A stretch of 64,000 nucleotides of DNA, taken from contig JAYRYZ010000001.1 of assembly GCA_041916775.1 (NCBI GenBank), positions 372,001 through 436,000 of the forward strand, written 5' to 3'. The translations under genes and the position numbers were made by a program. This DNA is from UBA2357 sp041916775. GTDB lineage: Bacteria; Pseudomonadota; Gammaproteobacteria; Burkholderiales; Rhodocyclaceae. The notes beneath the pieces are model-generated. The model made no database searches and was not told the origin of the DNA. It worked only from the letters and a program-made list of their open reading frames with translations. Below are positions 26,990 through 36,798 of this stretch, piece by piece. The first letter of the stretch is position 1. Each line of letters opens with the position of its first letter.

Positions 26990-28222
26990 GTGACCGAACC
27001 CACCCAGCCCACTCAGCCCGGCTCGGCCGTGCACACCGCGTCGCCTGCGCCGGCCGCGTTCAGCCTCTCGCTACCGCCGGTCGAGGAGATCTCTCGCGCG
27101 GTCGAGGCCTCGGTGCCGGTGCCGTCGGCCGAGGACCCGGAGCTTGCCGGCATGGCGGATGCATTCGTGCGCGACGTGCTCGCCAACCAGGCTGCGATGT
27201 CGAACGCCGACCTGCAGCGCCAGGCGATCGACGGCATGGGGATCGAGGTGCAACAACAGGCGGCGCGGCGCAGCGCGATGCTGAAGGAACCGATCCGCAA
27301 GCTCGCGCACCAGGGGGACGAGGGAGGGCCGGTCGCGAAGGCGCTGATCGACCTGCGCATGCAGATGGAGGACCTCAACCCCAACAAGCACGACTTCTCC
27401 ACCACCGGTCTGGCGAAGGCGTTGTCGTTCATTCCCGGGGTGGGCAATCAGCTCGATCGCTATTTCCGCAAGTTCGAGACCGCCCAGGAGGCGCTCGACG
27501 CGATCATCCACGATCTGCAGGCCGGCGCCGAGATGCTGCGCCGTGACAACCTCACGCTCGCGGACGATCAGCAAGTGCTGCGCGACATTTTGGTACAGCT
27601 GCGACGCCAGGTCGACCTCGGTCGCATGATCGACACCCGCCTTGCGCGCTCAGCCGCCGCGATGCCGGCCGAGGAGCCGCGCCGCGCCTTCGTCGAGGAG
27701 GAGCTGATCTTCCCGCTGCGCCAGCGCGTGCTCGACCTGCAGCAGCAGCTCGCGGTGAGTCAACAGGGCGTGCTCGCGCTGGAGGTGGTGATCCGCAATA
27801 ACCGCGAACTGATCCGCGGGGTCGATCGCGCGATCAACGTCACCGTCTCGGCGCTCAATGTCGCGGTGACGGTGGCGCTGGCGCTGGCAAACCAGCGGCT
27901 GGTGCTGGATCGGGTGGAGGCGTTGAACAAGACCACCTCGGATCTGATCGCCGGAACCGCCAAGGCATTGCGCACCCAGGGGGTCGAGATCCAGAACCGC
28001 GCGTCTTCATCGATGCTCGACATGGAGAAGCTGCAGGCGGCCTTCGGCGACGTGATCGGCGCGATCGACGAGGTTTCGCGCTACCGGCGCGAGGCGCTAC
28101 CCAAGCTGGACGAGCAGATCGACCGCATGGAGGCGCTTGCGGCGAAAGGGGACGAGGCCATCCGCCGGCTGGAGCAGGGCAACGCCGCCCATCCCGGCCT
28201 CACCGGTCTGTCGGGGGGGTGA
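26990..28222 (+). CDS. TelA-like toxic anion resistance family protein
   Basis: The 410-residue protein matches the TelA/YceH family, linked to tellurite and other toxic-anion or envelope-stress resistance without a known biochemical reaction. Visible family features are the helical core beginning LMKEPIRKLAHQGDEGGPVA-like sequence, DLNPNKHDFSTTG, FIPGVGNQLDRYFRKFETAQ and the later VALALANQRLVLDRVEALN. It is soluble and predicted almost entirely helical. The GTG start at 26990 has GGAGGAA eight bases upstream. The end overlaps by 23 bases the end of the diguanylate cyclase gene on the other strand. Confidence 0.88.
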   Translation: MTEPTQPTQPGSAVHTASPAPAAFSLSLPPVEEISRAVEASVPVPSAEDPELAGMADAFVRDVLANQAAMSNADLQRQAIDGMGIEVQQQAARRSAMLKEPIRKLAHQGDEGGPVAKALIDLRMQMEDLNPNKHDFSTTGLAKALSFIPGVGNQLDRYFRKFETAQEALDAIIHDLQAGAEMLRRDNLTLADDQQVLRDILVQLRRQVDLGRMIDTRLARSAAAMPAEEPRRAFVEEELIFPLRQRVLDLQQQLAVSQQGVLALEVVIRNNRELIRGVDRAINVTVSALNVAVTVALALANQRLVLDRVEALNKTTSDLIAGTAKALRTQGVEIQNRASSSMLDMEKLQAAFGDVIGAIDEVSRYRREALPKLDEQIDRMEALAAKGDEAIRRLEQGNAAHPGLTGLSGG

Positions 28223-29180
28223 TGCGCTCGCCGAGGCGCAGTGCGGCGGGGTCCTGCAGGGCGGGCTCGCCGGGCAGCGGCGCCCACACGACCTGGTTGC
28301 GCCCGCGGCGCTTGGCCTCGTAGAGGCGCTCGTCAGCCTCGCGGAAAAGCTCGAGGTCGGGCGCCACCTGGCGCGGCACTCGGGTGGCGCCGCCCATGCT
28401 CACGGTGAGTGCGGTGGCGACGTCGGGAATCAACAGGCCCGAACCCGACTGCTCGGCGATCTCGGCACGGGTGGCCTCGGCGAGCGCGAGTGCGCCCTCC
28501 GCCGCGACGCCCGGGAGGAGGATCACGAACTCCTCTCCGCCATAGCGGCAGACGAAGTCCGCCGGCCGGCGCAGCGATTTCTGCAGCGCGCTGGCGATGC
28601 GGCGCAATACCTCGTCACCGGCGGTGTGGCCGAAGTTGTCGTTGAAGTCCTTGAAGTGGTCCACGTCCACGACGATCAGCGATAGCGGCACTTCCTCACG
28701 CAGGCAGCGCCGCCATTCCTGCTCGAACACCTGGTTGAACCTGCGGCGGTTGGGAATGCCAGTGAGGCTGTCGAGCAGCGCGAGCTGTTCGAGCAGGCGG
28801 CGCTGCTGTACCGATTGCAGGTGGTTGCGCACCCGCACTCGCACGATGGGCGGGTGAAAGGGCTTGGAGATGTAGTCCACCGCACCGAGGTCCAGGCCCT
28901 TCTCCTCGTCGGATACCGAATCCAGCGCGGTGACGAAGATCACCGGGATGTCGCGCGTCTGGTCGTCGTGTTTCAGCGCCCTGATCACCGCATGGCCGTC
29001 CATGTCCGGCATCAGCACATCGAGCAGGATCAGGTCGGGGCGGTGCTCGCGGGCACGCTGCAGCGCCTGTTCGCCATTCTTTGCGAGGATCAGCTGATAG
29101 TCACCCTTGAGCAACTCGGTGAGCATCATGCGGTTGTGCTTTTCGTCGTCGACGATCAGTACGGTGAAGGATGAGTTCAT
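28200..29180 (-). CDS. Response regulator with GGDEF output (diguanylate cyclase)
   Basis: The 326-residue protein has an N-terminal receiver domain (VLIVDDEKHNRMML; acceptor Asp54 in LLDVLMPDMDG; Lys in ISKPFHPP) joined to a GGDEF domain. The active site reads GGEEF (214-218) and an inhibitory-site RxxD (R205-D208) lies five residues before it. The enzyme should make c-di-GMP when phosphorylated and be product-inhibited. Its ATG overlaps the stop of the hybrid kinase gene in the pattern ATGA, so the upstream kinase with HPt is the likely phosphodonor. Confidence 0.94.
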   Translation of the reverse strand: MNSSFTVLIVDDEKHNRMMLTELLKGDYQLILAKNGEQALQRAREHRPDLILLDVLMPDMDGHAVIRALKHDDQTRDIPVIFVTALDSVSDEEKGLDLGAVDYISKPFHPPIVRVRVRNHLQSVQQRRLLEQLALLDSLTGIPNRRRFNQVFEQEWRRCLREEVPLSLIVVDVDHFKDFNDNFGHTAGDEVLRRIASALQKSLRRPADFVCRYGGEEFVILLPGVAAEGALALAEATRAEIAEQSGSGLLIPDVATALTVSMGGATRVPRQVAPDLELFREADERLYEAKRRGRNQVVWAPLPGEPALQDPAALRLGERITPPTDR

Positions 29181-32100
29181 CCTGCAACGCCCTCCAGTGT
29201 GTGCCTGATGCGTTCGAGCACGCTCAGTGCTTGTTCGTATTCCACGTCACCGACCAGATCGCGCAGATCGGCGAGCACCGCCGGATCGGGGATCTTGCCG
29301 GCCAGATCGTCCAGGGCCGCTTCGGCGCCGGCATCGTGGCGTTTCAGCAGGGTCTCCAGCCTGGTGATCAAGGCCGCCAACGGCTCGGATGTCGCGGATG
29401 CGCGCGGGGGTGCATCCTCGTCCCGCGCGATGGGCTCCAGGTCACGCAGAACCGGCGCAAGCGTGGCGCGTATTGCGGCGAGGTCCGGCCGAGCGCCGGG
29501 GTCGGCGGCGAGCGCATCTTCCACGGTGCGCGCGGCCTGCGACAGCGCGGACGCGCCGATCGTTGCCGCGGCCGACTTCAGCGAGTGGGCGAGGCGTCGA
29601 CCGGTGGCGGCATCGCCAGACTCCAGCGCGGTGAAGATGTCGCTGTCCACATTGGCGAAGGTTCGCGCAAAGTTCGCCAGCGTCTTCCGATAGAAGCCGA
29701 TCCGCCCCATGTGCTGCGCCAGGCCGGTGACGGCGTCGAGTGCTGGCAGCGGCGGAAGCGCCCTGTCGTCCTCGGTCTGCGGCGAATCGGCGCCGGGTGG
29801 GATGGGGCCGTAGTCGCCGGGTGGAATCCAGCGCAGCATCGCGGCGTAGAGCGTTTCGGGGCTGATCGGCTTGGTGAGATGGTCGTTCATCCCCGCCGCG
29901 AGGCTCTGCTCGCGGTCCCCCTGCATCGCGTGCGCCGTCATCGCCAGCACCGGTAAGCTTGCAAGCCGCGGATTGGAGCGGATGGCACGGGTCGCGGCGA
30001 GCCCGTCCATGACCGGCATCTGGATATCCATCAAGACCAGCTCGACATCCTCGGCCGCGAGCTTCTCGAGCGCCTCGCGTCCGTTTTCCGCCTCGATGAC
30101 CTGCAAACCGGCAAGGACGAGGCAGGTGCGGGCCACTTCGCGATTCAGGACCATGTCATCGACGACGAGTACCCGGGCGCCCCGGATCGTGTCCAGCGTC
30201 GTGTGCCTGTGCGCCGAAGGTTCCGTGCGTGCCGGTGGCGCGGTGGGCTCCCCGTGTCTGGACAGGTCGGCGAGTGCGTCGCGAAGAGCGGCGGCGCCGA
30301 CGGGCTTCACCAGCAGGCTGCGAATACCGGCCTCCAGGGTCTTGTCCGCGACCGCTTCGTAGCCACCGACGCTGATCATCAGCACGATCGCCACGTCTCC
30401 GACCTCTGCGCCGAGGTCGCGCAGCCTGCGCGCGGTTTGCAGGCCGTCGAGTCCCGGCATGCGCCAGTCGAGCAGCACCACATCGAAGCGGTCGCCGGCC
30501 GCACATGCTTCCCGCACCAGCGCAATCCCCGCCTCGCCGTTCGCGCAGCCGCGGGCGCGCATGCCGCAATCGCCGAGCAAGGCAAGCAGCGCGGCGCGCG
30601 CGGCGTCATTGTCGTCGATCACCAGCGCATTGCCGCCGCAAGGTGCATTCGGGGCCGTTGAAGGCGCTTGCGGGGTGTCGTCCGCGCCGGCGTGGATGAC
30701 CAGGCTGAAGGTGGTGCCCACGCCGGGTTCGCTCTCTAGCGCGATCGTGCCATCCATGAGGCGCACGAGCTGGGTGCAGATCGCCAGCCCCAGCCCGGTG
30801 CCGCCGTAGCGGCGGGTAATGCTGTCGTCGAGCTGGGTGAAGGGCTGGAACAAGGCATCGCGTTGATCCGCCGGAATGCCGATGCCGGTGTCGCGCACTT
30901 CGAAGCGCAGGCCGACCCGGTCGGTTGGCGCCGCCGTTGGCGACACGGTGACGACGACCTCGCCAGACTCGGTGAACTTCACCGCATTACCGACCAGGTT
31001 GACGAGAATCTGGCTGAGGCGCAGCGGGTCGCCGACAACCCTGCGCGGCAGGCCGGGCATGAGGTGAACGACCAGCTCCAGCCCCTTCTCCTCGGCGCGC
31101 AGCGCCGCAACGCCGACAGCCTTGTGGGTGACGTCGGCGAGCTCGAACGGGATCGCCTCGAGCGACAGCTTGCCGGCCTCGATGCGCGAATAGTCGAGGA
31201 CGTCGTTGATGACGCCGAGCAGGGTGTCCGAGGCTGACAGCATCTTGTCGAGATGGTCGCGCTGCTGATGGTCGAGCCGGGTTCGCGTAAGCAGCTTGCC
31301 GAGGCCGATGATCGCGTTCATCGGGGTGCGGATCTCGTGGCTCATGCGCGCAAGAAAGCTGCTCTTCGCGCGATCCGCGGCGCGCGCCTCGTCGATCGCC
31401 ACTTCCAGGGCGCGGGTGCGATGCTCGACGAGGCGCTCGAGGTTGTCGCGGTAGTCGGCGAGCTCGGCGTCGCGCGACTGGATCGCATCCACCAGCTGGT
31501 TGAGGCCGCGGGCGAGACTCGCGATTTCGTCTCCGCCACTCCCTTCGGCGCGCTCGCGCAGCCGCGTATCCTTCACCAGCCGCTGCATGTAGGTGCTGAG
31601 TGCATCGACCGGGGCGAGCAGATGGCGTACCGCGGTGCGTGACAGCCAGAGCGAAACGCTGAGTGCGATCAGCAGGACGACGAAGGTCTCCAGCGCGGTG
31701 CGCGCGAAGGCTTGGTGGAGCGGGGCGAGGGTGGACTCCAGCTCCACCGTGGCGAGCACCTTTGCACCTTCGCGCACCGGCGCCCAGACGGTCACCGTGT
31801 CACGACCGAACACGTGACCGGATGGCGCAGCCCTCACGACGGCCGCCGCGGGCGCTGTGCCCCCGGACACGGCGCTGAAGCTCGCGAAGGTGGTTCCACC
31901 CGGCAGCAGCAGGCGTGCGCCCTGCACGGATTGATTGCTGGCGAGTGCGGCGAGCAGGCGTCCGGCCTCGATCGCATCCGAGAAGGACACCGCGGCGGTG
32001 CTGTTGGTGGCCACCAGGTTGGCCTGCGCCGTGAGCGAGCCCAGCCACTCGGCGCGCAGCAGGCGCTGCTGCTGATAGGTGATGAGCACGAACACCAGCG

Positions 32101-32191
32101 CCACCGCGAGGATCAGCGCACCGGCGGTGGCGAGCATCAGACGCGCGGTGAGCGTGGTGGGCATGCGCAGGCGGCGGGGGGCGGCGCTCAT
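29177..32191 (-). CDS. Hybrid sensor histidine kinase: CHASE-like sensor, HAMP, HisKA, HATPase, two receivers, HPt
   Basis: The 1004-residue membrane protein has TM1 near 12-35, a periplasmic region of about 130 residues, TM2, HAMP (LRERAEGSGGDEIASLARGL), HisKA (ARMSHEIRTPMNAIIGLGKL), HATPase (ILVNLVGNAVKFTESGEVVV; GGTGLGLAICTQLV), receiver 1 (LVIDDNDAARAAL; LLDWRMPGLDG), receiver 2 (VLVVDDMVLNREVAR; LMDIQMPVMDG) and a C-terminal HPt domain (RRLAHSLKSAAATIGAS). The start at 32191 has GAGGA eight bases upstream and lies four bases after the yfiR-like stop. An HPt at the end allows relay to the GGDEF regulator encoded next. Confidence 0.93.
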   Translation of the reverse strand: MSAAPRRLRMPTTLTARLMLATAGALILAVALVFVLITYQQQRLLRAEWLGSLTAQANLVATNSTAAVSFSDAIEAGRLLAALASNQSVQGARLLLPGGTTFASFSAVSGGTAPAAAVVRAAPSGHVFGRDTVTVWAPVREGAKVLATVELESTLAPLHQAFARTALETFVVLLIALSVSLWLSRTAVRHLLAPVDALSTYMQRLVKDTRLRERAEGSGGDEIASLARGLNQLVDAIQSRDAELADYRDNLERLVEHRTRALEVAIDEARAADRAKSSFLARMSHEIRTPMNAIIGLGKLLTRTRLDHQQRDHLDKMLSASDTLLGVINDVLDYSRIEAGKLSLEAIPFELADVTHKAVGVAALRAEEKGLELVVHLMPGLPRRVVGDPLRLSQILVNLVGNAVKFTESGEVVVTVSPTAAPTDRVGLRFEVRDTGIGIPADQRDALFQPFTQLDDSITRRYGGTGLGLAICTQLVRLMDGTIALESEPGVGTTFSLVIHAGADDTPQAPSTAPNAPCGGNALVIDDNDAARAALLALLGDCGMRARGCANGEAGIALVREACAAGDRFDVVLLDWRMPGLDGLQTARRLRDLGAEVGDVAIVLMISVGGYEAVADKTLEAGIRSLLVKPVGAAALRDALADLSRHGEPTAPPARTEPSAHRHTTLDTIRGARVLVVDDMVLNREVARTCLVLAGLQVIEAENGREALEKLAAEDVELVLMDIQMPVMDGLAATRAIRSNPRLASLPVLAMTAHAMQGDREQSLAAGMNDHLTKPISPETLYAAMLRWIPPGDYGPIPPGADSPQTEDDRALPPLPALDAVTGLAQHMGRIGFYRKTLANFARTFANVDSDIFTALESGDAATGRRLAHSLKSAAATIGASALSQAARTVEDALAADPGARPDLAAIRATLAPVLRDLEPIARDEDAPPRASATSEPLAALITRLETLLKRHDAGAEAALDDLAGKIPDPAVLADLRDLVGDVEYEQALSVLERIRHTLEGVAG

Positions 32192-32195
32192 GGGG

Positions 32196-32738
32196 TCAGT
32201 CCTCGACGATCTCCGCAAGGCGGAGCAACTGCGCGTTGAACTCCACGCCCTGCCTTCGGGCGGCGGCGCGGTTCACCAGTATGGTGAGGCCTGCACCCTC
32301 CGCGCGCACGCTCAGCTCGATCATCCCGCCCGCGACGGCGAAGCCGGGCACGTCCGAGACCGTGATCGCCGGACCGCCGGCGAGCCGCTCGAGCAGGCGC
32401 GGAATGCGTGCGGCTTCGCTGCGGCCGACGTAGAGGAAGTCACAATCGCCGGCTTCGTCAGGCTCCAGGATCTCGCGGAAGTGGATCGCGCGGCCATCCG
32501 AGTTCTGTCGCGACAGCGACTCCATGGTGTCGCGCAGCGCGCTGCTGCCGAGCAGACACATCCGCAGTATGGGCGTCGTCGATGGCGCTTCACCACGATA
32601 GGTGTAGAGCGGCAGCTTGTAGAACAACACCGCCTTGAGCGCTTCTTCCGACACTGCGGCGGGCTGAGCCTGTGCACCCGCCGAGGCGAGCACGAGCAAC
32701 AGCGGCCACAGCCGGGCGATGGTTCGAATCGCTTGCAT
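32196..32738 (-). CDS. YfiR family periplasmic protein
   Basis: The protein of about 180 residues has a Sec signal peptide (LWPLLLVLASAGAQAQ) and the YfiR/DUF4154 pattern: EEALKAVLFYKLPLYTYRG, LRMCLLGSSALRD, CDFLYVGRSEAARIPRLLER, and the end GLTILVNRAAARRQGVEFNAQLLRLAE. YfiR binds the periplasmic part of a membrane diguanylate cyclase in Pseudomonas. Here it sits between a TonB receptor and a membrane kinase, so it may link the receptor to the kinase sensor domain. The start is the ATG at 32738 or a GTG one codon earlier, nine bases or fewer after the receptor stop. Confidence 0.87.
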   Translation of the reverse strand: MQAIRTIARLWPLLLVLASAGAQAQPAAVSEEALKAVLFYKLPLYTYRGEAPSTTPILRMCLLGSSALRDTMESLSRQNSDGRAIHFREILEPDEAGDCDFLYVGRSEAARIPRLLERLAGGPAITVSDVPGFAVAGGMIELSVRAEGAGLTILVNRAAARRQGVEFNAQLLRLAEIVED

Positions 32739-32746
32739 CACGCAGC

Positions 32747-34981
32747 TCAGAAGCGGTACTCGAGGCTGAGCATCCAGTTACGCGGCTGCTGCGGCATATT
32801 CACGAAGGTGGTGCTGGCCGACCCGTGCGCCACATGGTAGCGGCGGTCGAACAGGTTGTTGATGTCCAGCCACAGGCTGGCGCGGCCGTCCGCGAGGTCA
32901 TGCCAGCCGACGTGCAGGCTTGCGACCAGGTAGCCCGGTGTCTCCAGGCGTTTGCCGACGAGGCTGCGGTTCTTGCGGCCTGAGGTGGTGTCGCCGATCC
33001 ATAGCAGCCGCGGGGTGACGCTGAACTGGTCGAGGTAGCGGAAGGTGGCGCCGAGCTTGGCCTTGAAGTCGGCGACATAGCTGAGATCCCAGTCCTGCGT
33101 CTCCATGCCCTCGCGGATCTCGCCGTCGATGAAGCTGACACTGCCCCACAGGTCGCCGCGCCAGTGCGGACCCAGCGCGAACTGCCACTGGCCCATCAGG
33201 TCGAGGCCGGTGTGGGTCTCCTCGCCAGCGTTACCCTTGATCGTGGTGTTGCTGAGGATGGCACCCGGGATGTACTGAGTCGGCACCTTCTCGTCGAGCG
33301 TGACGATGAGATTGTCGATCTTGCTGCGGTAGAGGTTGGCGGCGAGGTTGACGTTCTTGCGCGGCCGCCATTCCCAGGTGAGGCTGAGGGTGCGCGCGGT
33401 TTCCGGGGCGATGTCGTTGTTGGGCGCGCGAAAGCCGGAGCCGAGGTAGTTGCCTGCGGCGTCGGTGGCGCCCGAGAAGCTGCCGAACGCGGACAGGGAC
33501 TCCTCCGGCGAGGGCGCGCGGAAGGCCTCGCCGTACAGCGCCTTCAGCACATGCTGCGGGTTGGGCCGCCACACCGCACCGAGGCGCGGGTTGACGCTGC
33601 TGCCGTAGGCGGAGTGGCGGTCGTAGCGCAGGCCGGCCATGGTGGTGAACTCCGGCGTCCAGTCGGACTGGATCTGCGCATAGCCATGCAGGTTGTGATA
33701 CTTCGCGTCGAAGATGCGCACTGGCAGGTTGGTGTTGAGGTAGGTGAAGCCCTGGTTCGCCGGGCCGCGGCTGGTGTCGTAGGGCCCGGGCAGGTCGGGC
33801 GTCTCGAGCGCGTAGTAGTCGTGATAGCCCACACCAGCCTGCAGGCTGTGCTGCTGATCCATGGTCCACTGGAAGCTCTGCTCCACCCCGGTGCGGCGCG
33901 ACTTCGCATAATCGTAGCCGTGGTCCTCGAAGCCGGTGAAGATGTTGACGTACTTCGCGCGCGGATCGACTTCCTGCTCGGAGTGGTCGATCAGCAGCTC
34001 GCCGCTGAGCCCGTCGCCGAGGTCCATGCGCAGCCTGCCGTAGGTGGTCTCGCTGGTGGTCTCCCAGCGCGCATCTTTGCGGAAGAGCGCAGTATCGGGC
34101 CTGTCGCCGGTGCTGGTGAGCTGGCGGAAGAAGTGCCGGTGGTGGCCGAAGGTGAGCGTGTCGCCGACGTCGACCCGGGCAAAGATGCTGTGGCTCGCGA
34201 TGCCGCCCACGTAGCGCTCGCGCTCGGCGGCGGGGATCACCACCTTGCCGTCGAAGGTCTTCGCGTCGGTGATGGGGAAGTCCTGCGGATAGTAGCGGTC
34301 GAGCGGGGCGCGATCATTGTGCTGGCTGTGGCCGCCGACGCTGATCGCGACCTTGTCCGGGCTGCCCGCTCCGGCCATGAACGACGCCTCCTGCTGATCG
34401 AAGCGGCCGGTGCCAGCGGAAACCCAGCTGCCGTGCCGGTTGGCGCGGTCGGTGATGATGTTCACGACACCCGCCACCGCGTCTGCCCCGTACAGCGCGG
34501 CGGCCGGGCCGAACAGCACCTCCACCTGACGCGCCTGATAGAGCGCGAGGTTCTCCGCCACCGGGATCTTGCCGCCCGCAGGGTGGTCGATGCGCACGCC
34601 GTCGAGCATGATCAGCAGCTTGTTGTTGCTGTTGTAGCCCTGCACGCTGAAGTTGTTGTAGCTCGACGACTTGGTGCCGCGCATGAAATCCACGCCGGGC
34701 AGGTCTTCGAGCAGGTCGGCGAGGTTGCCGTAGCGGCGCTCGCGGATCTGCTCGCGCGTGATCACCACGATGTGGGCCGGCGTATGGTCGCGCGTCTCGA
34801 TGCGTCGCGAAGCGGTCACCACCGGCGTGTTCACCAGCTCCTCGAGCGACAGCGGCAACAGTCGCATCAGCTCCGCGTTGGCCGCCGCAAGGCTGATGTT
34901 GTCGGCGCCGGCAGCGCCCGCGTGCCAGCCGGTCAGCAGGGTCGATAACAGGATGAGGCGTATCGGTCTGGCGTGGATCAT
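32747..34981 (-). CDS. TonB-dependent outer membrane receptor
   Basis: The 744-residue protein has a signal peptide (ILLSTLLTGWHAGAAGA), a plug domain (VVTASRRIETRDHTPAHIVV; LLEDLPGVDFMRG; LIMLDGVRIDHP; VEVLFGPAAALYGADAVAGV) and a beta-barrel that ends in aromatic LSLEYRF, as outer membrane barrels do. No substrate can be read. It is the first gene of a minus-strand operon with the YfiR-like protein, hybrid kinase and response-regulator cyclase. This suggests that the receptor works as part of a signalling chain to c-di-GMP, not only in uptake. Confidence 0.93.
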   Translation of the reverse strand: MIHARPIRLILLSTLLTGWHAGAAGADNISLAAANAELMRLLPLSLEELVNTPVVTASRRIETRDHTPAHIVVITREQIRERRYGNLADLLEDLPGVDFMRGTKSSSYNNFSVQGYNSNNKLLIMLDGVRIDHPAGGKIPVAENLALYQARQVEVLFGPAAALYGADAVAGVVNIITDRANRHGSWVSAGTGRFDQQEASFMAGAGSPDKVAISVGGHSQHNDRAPLDRYYPQDFPITDAKTFDGKVVIPAAERERYVGGIASHSIFARVDVGDTLTFGHHRHFFRQLTSTGDRPDTALFRKDARWETTSETTYGRLRMDLGDGLSGELLIDHSEQEVDPRAKYVNIFTGFEDHGYDYAKSRRTGVEQSFQWTMDQQHSLQAGVGYHDYYALETPDLPGPYDTSRGPANQGFTYLNTNLPVRIFDAKYHNLHGYAQIQSDWTPEFTTMAGLRYDRHSAYGSSVNPRLGAVWRPNPQHVLKALYGEAFRAPSPEESLSAFGSFSGATDAAGNYLGSGFRAPNNDIAPETARTLSLTWEWRPRKNVNLAANLYRSKIDNLIVTLDEKVPTQYIPGAILSNTTIKGNAGEETHTGLDLMGQWQFALGPHWRGDLWGSVSFIDGEIREGMETQDWDLSYVADFKAKLGATFRYLDQFSVTPRLLWIGDTTSGRKNRSLVGKRLETPGYLVASLHVGWHDLADGRASLWLDINNLFDRRYHVAHGSASTTFVNMPQQPRNWMLSLEYRF

Positions 34982-35124
34982 GGCGGCGGTCGCGAGAAGG
35001 TCCGGTTGCGGGCGTCGTCGCTGCGAGCGACACCGATTTTTACAAACACCCGCATTCTAATGGCTATGCCGGCATTTACCGACGTGACCTGTGTCGGATT
35101 GCGCCGCGCCGACCGCACTCCGCC

Positions 35125-36798
35125 TCAAGCGGTACCGAGCTCCCGCTTCATCTCTTCGCGGATCAGGTACTTCTGGATCTTGCCCGTCACCGTCATCGGA
35201 AAGCTGTCCACGAAGCGGATGTAGCGCGGAATCTTGTAGTGCGCGATCTGGCCCTGGCAGAAGGCGCGGATCTCCTCGGCGGTGACCCCCTCCTCACGCG
35301 GGATGATCCAGGCGCACAGCTCCTCGCCGTACTTCGCGTCCGGCACGCCCACCACCTGCACGTCCAGCACCTTGGGGTGGCGGTAGAGGAACTCCTCGAT
35401 CTCGCGCGGGTAGATGTTCTCGCCGCCGCGGATCACCATGTCCTTGATGCGCCCGACGATGCGGCAGAAACCCTGCTCGTCGAGGGTCGCCATGTCGCCG
35501 GTGTGCATCCAGCCGGCCGCATCGATCGCCTCGCGGCTGCGCACCTCGTCGCCCCAGTAGCCGAGCATCACCGAATAGCCACGGGTGCACAGCTCGCCCG
35601 GCACCCCGCGCGGCACGATGCGGCCGGCGTTGTCGATGATCTTCACCTCGCAATGCGGCTGGATGCGGCCGACGGTGGAAACGCGGTTGTCGAAGTCGTC
35701 GTCGGTGCTGCTCTGGAAGCTCACCGGCGAGGTCTCGGTCATACCGTAGGCGATCGTCACCTCGCGCATGTTCATGCGCTCGAACACGCGCTTCATCACC
35801 TCCGCCGGGCAGGGGCTGCCGGCCATGATGCCGGTGCGCATGCGCGCGAGGTCGAATTCGGCGAAGCGCGGGTGGTCAAGCACCGCGATGAACATCGTCG
35901 GCACGCCGTACATCGCGGTGCAGCGCTCCTCGGCGAGCGTCTCCAGCGCCGCGAGCGGGTCGAAGGCCTCGGACGGATACACCATCGTCGCGCCATGCGT
36001 GAGGCAGCCGAGGTTGCCCATCACCATGCCGAAGCAGTGGTACAGCGGCACCGGGATGCACAACCGGTCGTCCGGCCCGAGGCGGATCGCCTCGCCGACG
36101 AAGAAGCCGTTGTTGAGGATGTTGTGGTGCGACAGCGTCGCGCCCTTGGGGTGGCCGGTGGTGCCGGAGGTGAACTGGATGTTGATCGGGTCGTCGAACT
36201 GCAGCGCCTCGCCCAGCGTCTCCAGCGCCTGCAGCTCCTCGCGCGTCGGCGCCACCAGCAGGTCGTCGAAATTGAGCATGCCGGGCGTGCGTCCCTCGCC
36301 CAAGCGGATGACCTTCTCCAGCGTCGGCATGCGATCCGACCGCAGCGCCCCCGCCTTGCAGCCCGCGAGCTCCGGCGCGAGTTCGCCGAGCATCGCGAGG
36401 TAGTCGCTGCTCTTGAACGCGGGCGACACGATCAGCCCGCTGCAGCCCACCTTGTTGATCGCGTATTCCAGCTCGGAAGTGCGGTAGGCCGGGTTGATAT
36501 TCACCATCACCAGCCCCGCCTTGGCGGTGGCGAACTGGGTGAGCGCCCATTCCAGGTTGTTCTGCGACCAGATCCCGACCCGCTCACCCGGCTTGAAGCC
36601 GAGCCGCATCAGCCCGCACGCCAGCGCATCCACCTTGCGCCGCAGCGCCGCGTAGCTGAGCCGCACGTTCTGGTGCCGCACCACCAGCGCCTCGCGTTCC
36701 GCATGGCGCGCACACGCCGCATCGAAGAATCGCCCGATCGTCTCGCCGATCAACGGCTTGTCGGACGCCCCATGCACATAGCTGGGCAACTGGCTCAT
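35125..36798 (-). CDS. AMP-forming acyl-CoA synthetase
   Basis: The enzyme activates a carboxylic acid to its CoA thioester through an acyl-adenylate. The 557-residue protein has the P-loop TSGTTGHPKGATLSH, the A5 motif YGMTETSPVSF, the core motif GWMHTGDMATLDEQG, GRIKDMVIRGGENIYPREIE and the catalytic lysine in PMTVTGKIQKYLIREEM. It is closest in feel to medium-chain/FadD-like synthetases, but the chain type is not visible. GAGGAGA precedes the ATG at 36798. The gene stands alone between the TonB operon and the Rhs operon. Confidence 0.93.
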   Translation of the reverse strand: MSQLPSYVHGASDKPLIGETIGRFFDAACARHAEREALVVRHQNVRLSYAALRRKVDALACGLMRLGFKPGERVGIWSQNNLEWALTQFATAKAGLVMVNINPAYRTSELEYAINKVGCSGLIVSPAFKSSDYLAMLGELAPELAGCKAGALRSDRMPTLEKVIRLGEGRTPGMLNFDDLLVAPTREELQALETLGEALQFDDPINIQFTSGTTGHPKGATLSHHNILNNGFFVGEAIRLGPDDRLCIPVPLYHCFGMVMGNLGCLTHGATMVYPSEAFDPLAALETLAEERCTAMYGVPTMFIAVLDHPRFAEFDLARMRTGIMAGSPCPAEVMKRVFERMNMREVTIAYGMTETSPVSFQSSTDDDFDNRVSTVGRIQPHCEVKIIDNAGRIVPRGVPGELCTRGYSVMLGYWGDEVRSREAIDAAGWMHTGDMATLDEQGFCRIVGRIKDMVIRGGENIYPREIEEFLYRHPKVLDVQVVGVPDAKYGEELCAWIIPREEGVTAEEIRAFCQGQIAHYKIPRYIRFVDSFPMTVTGKIQKYLIREEMKRELGTA

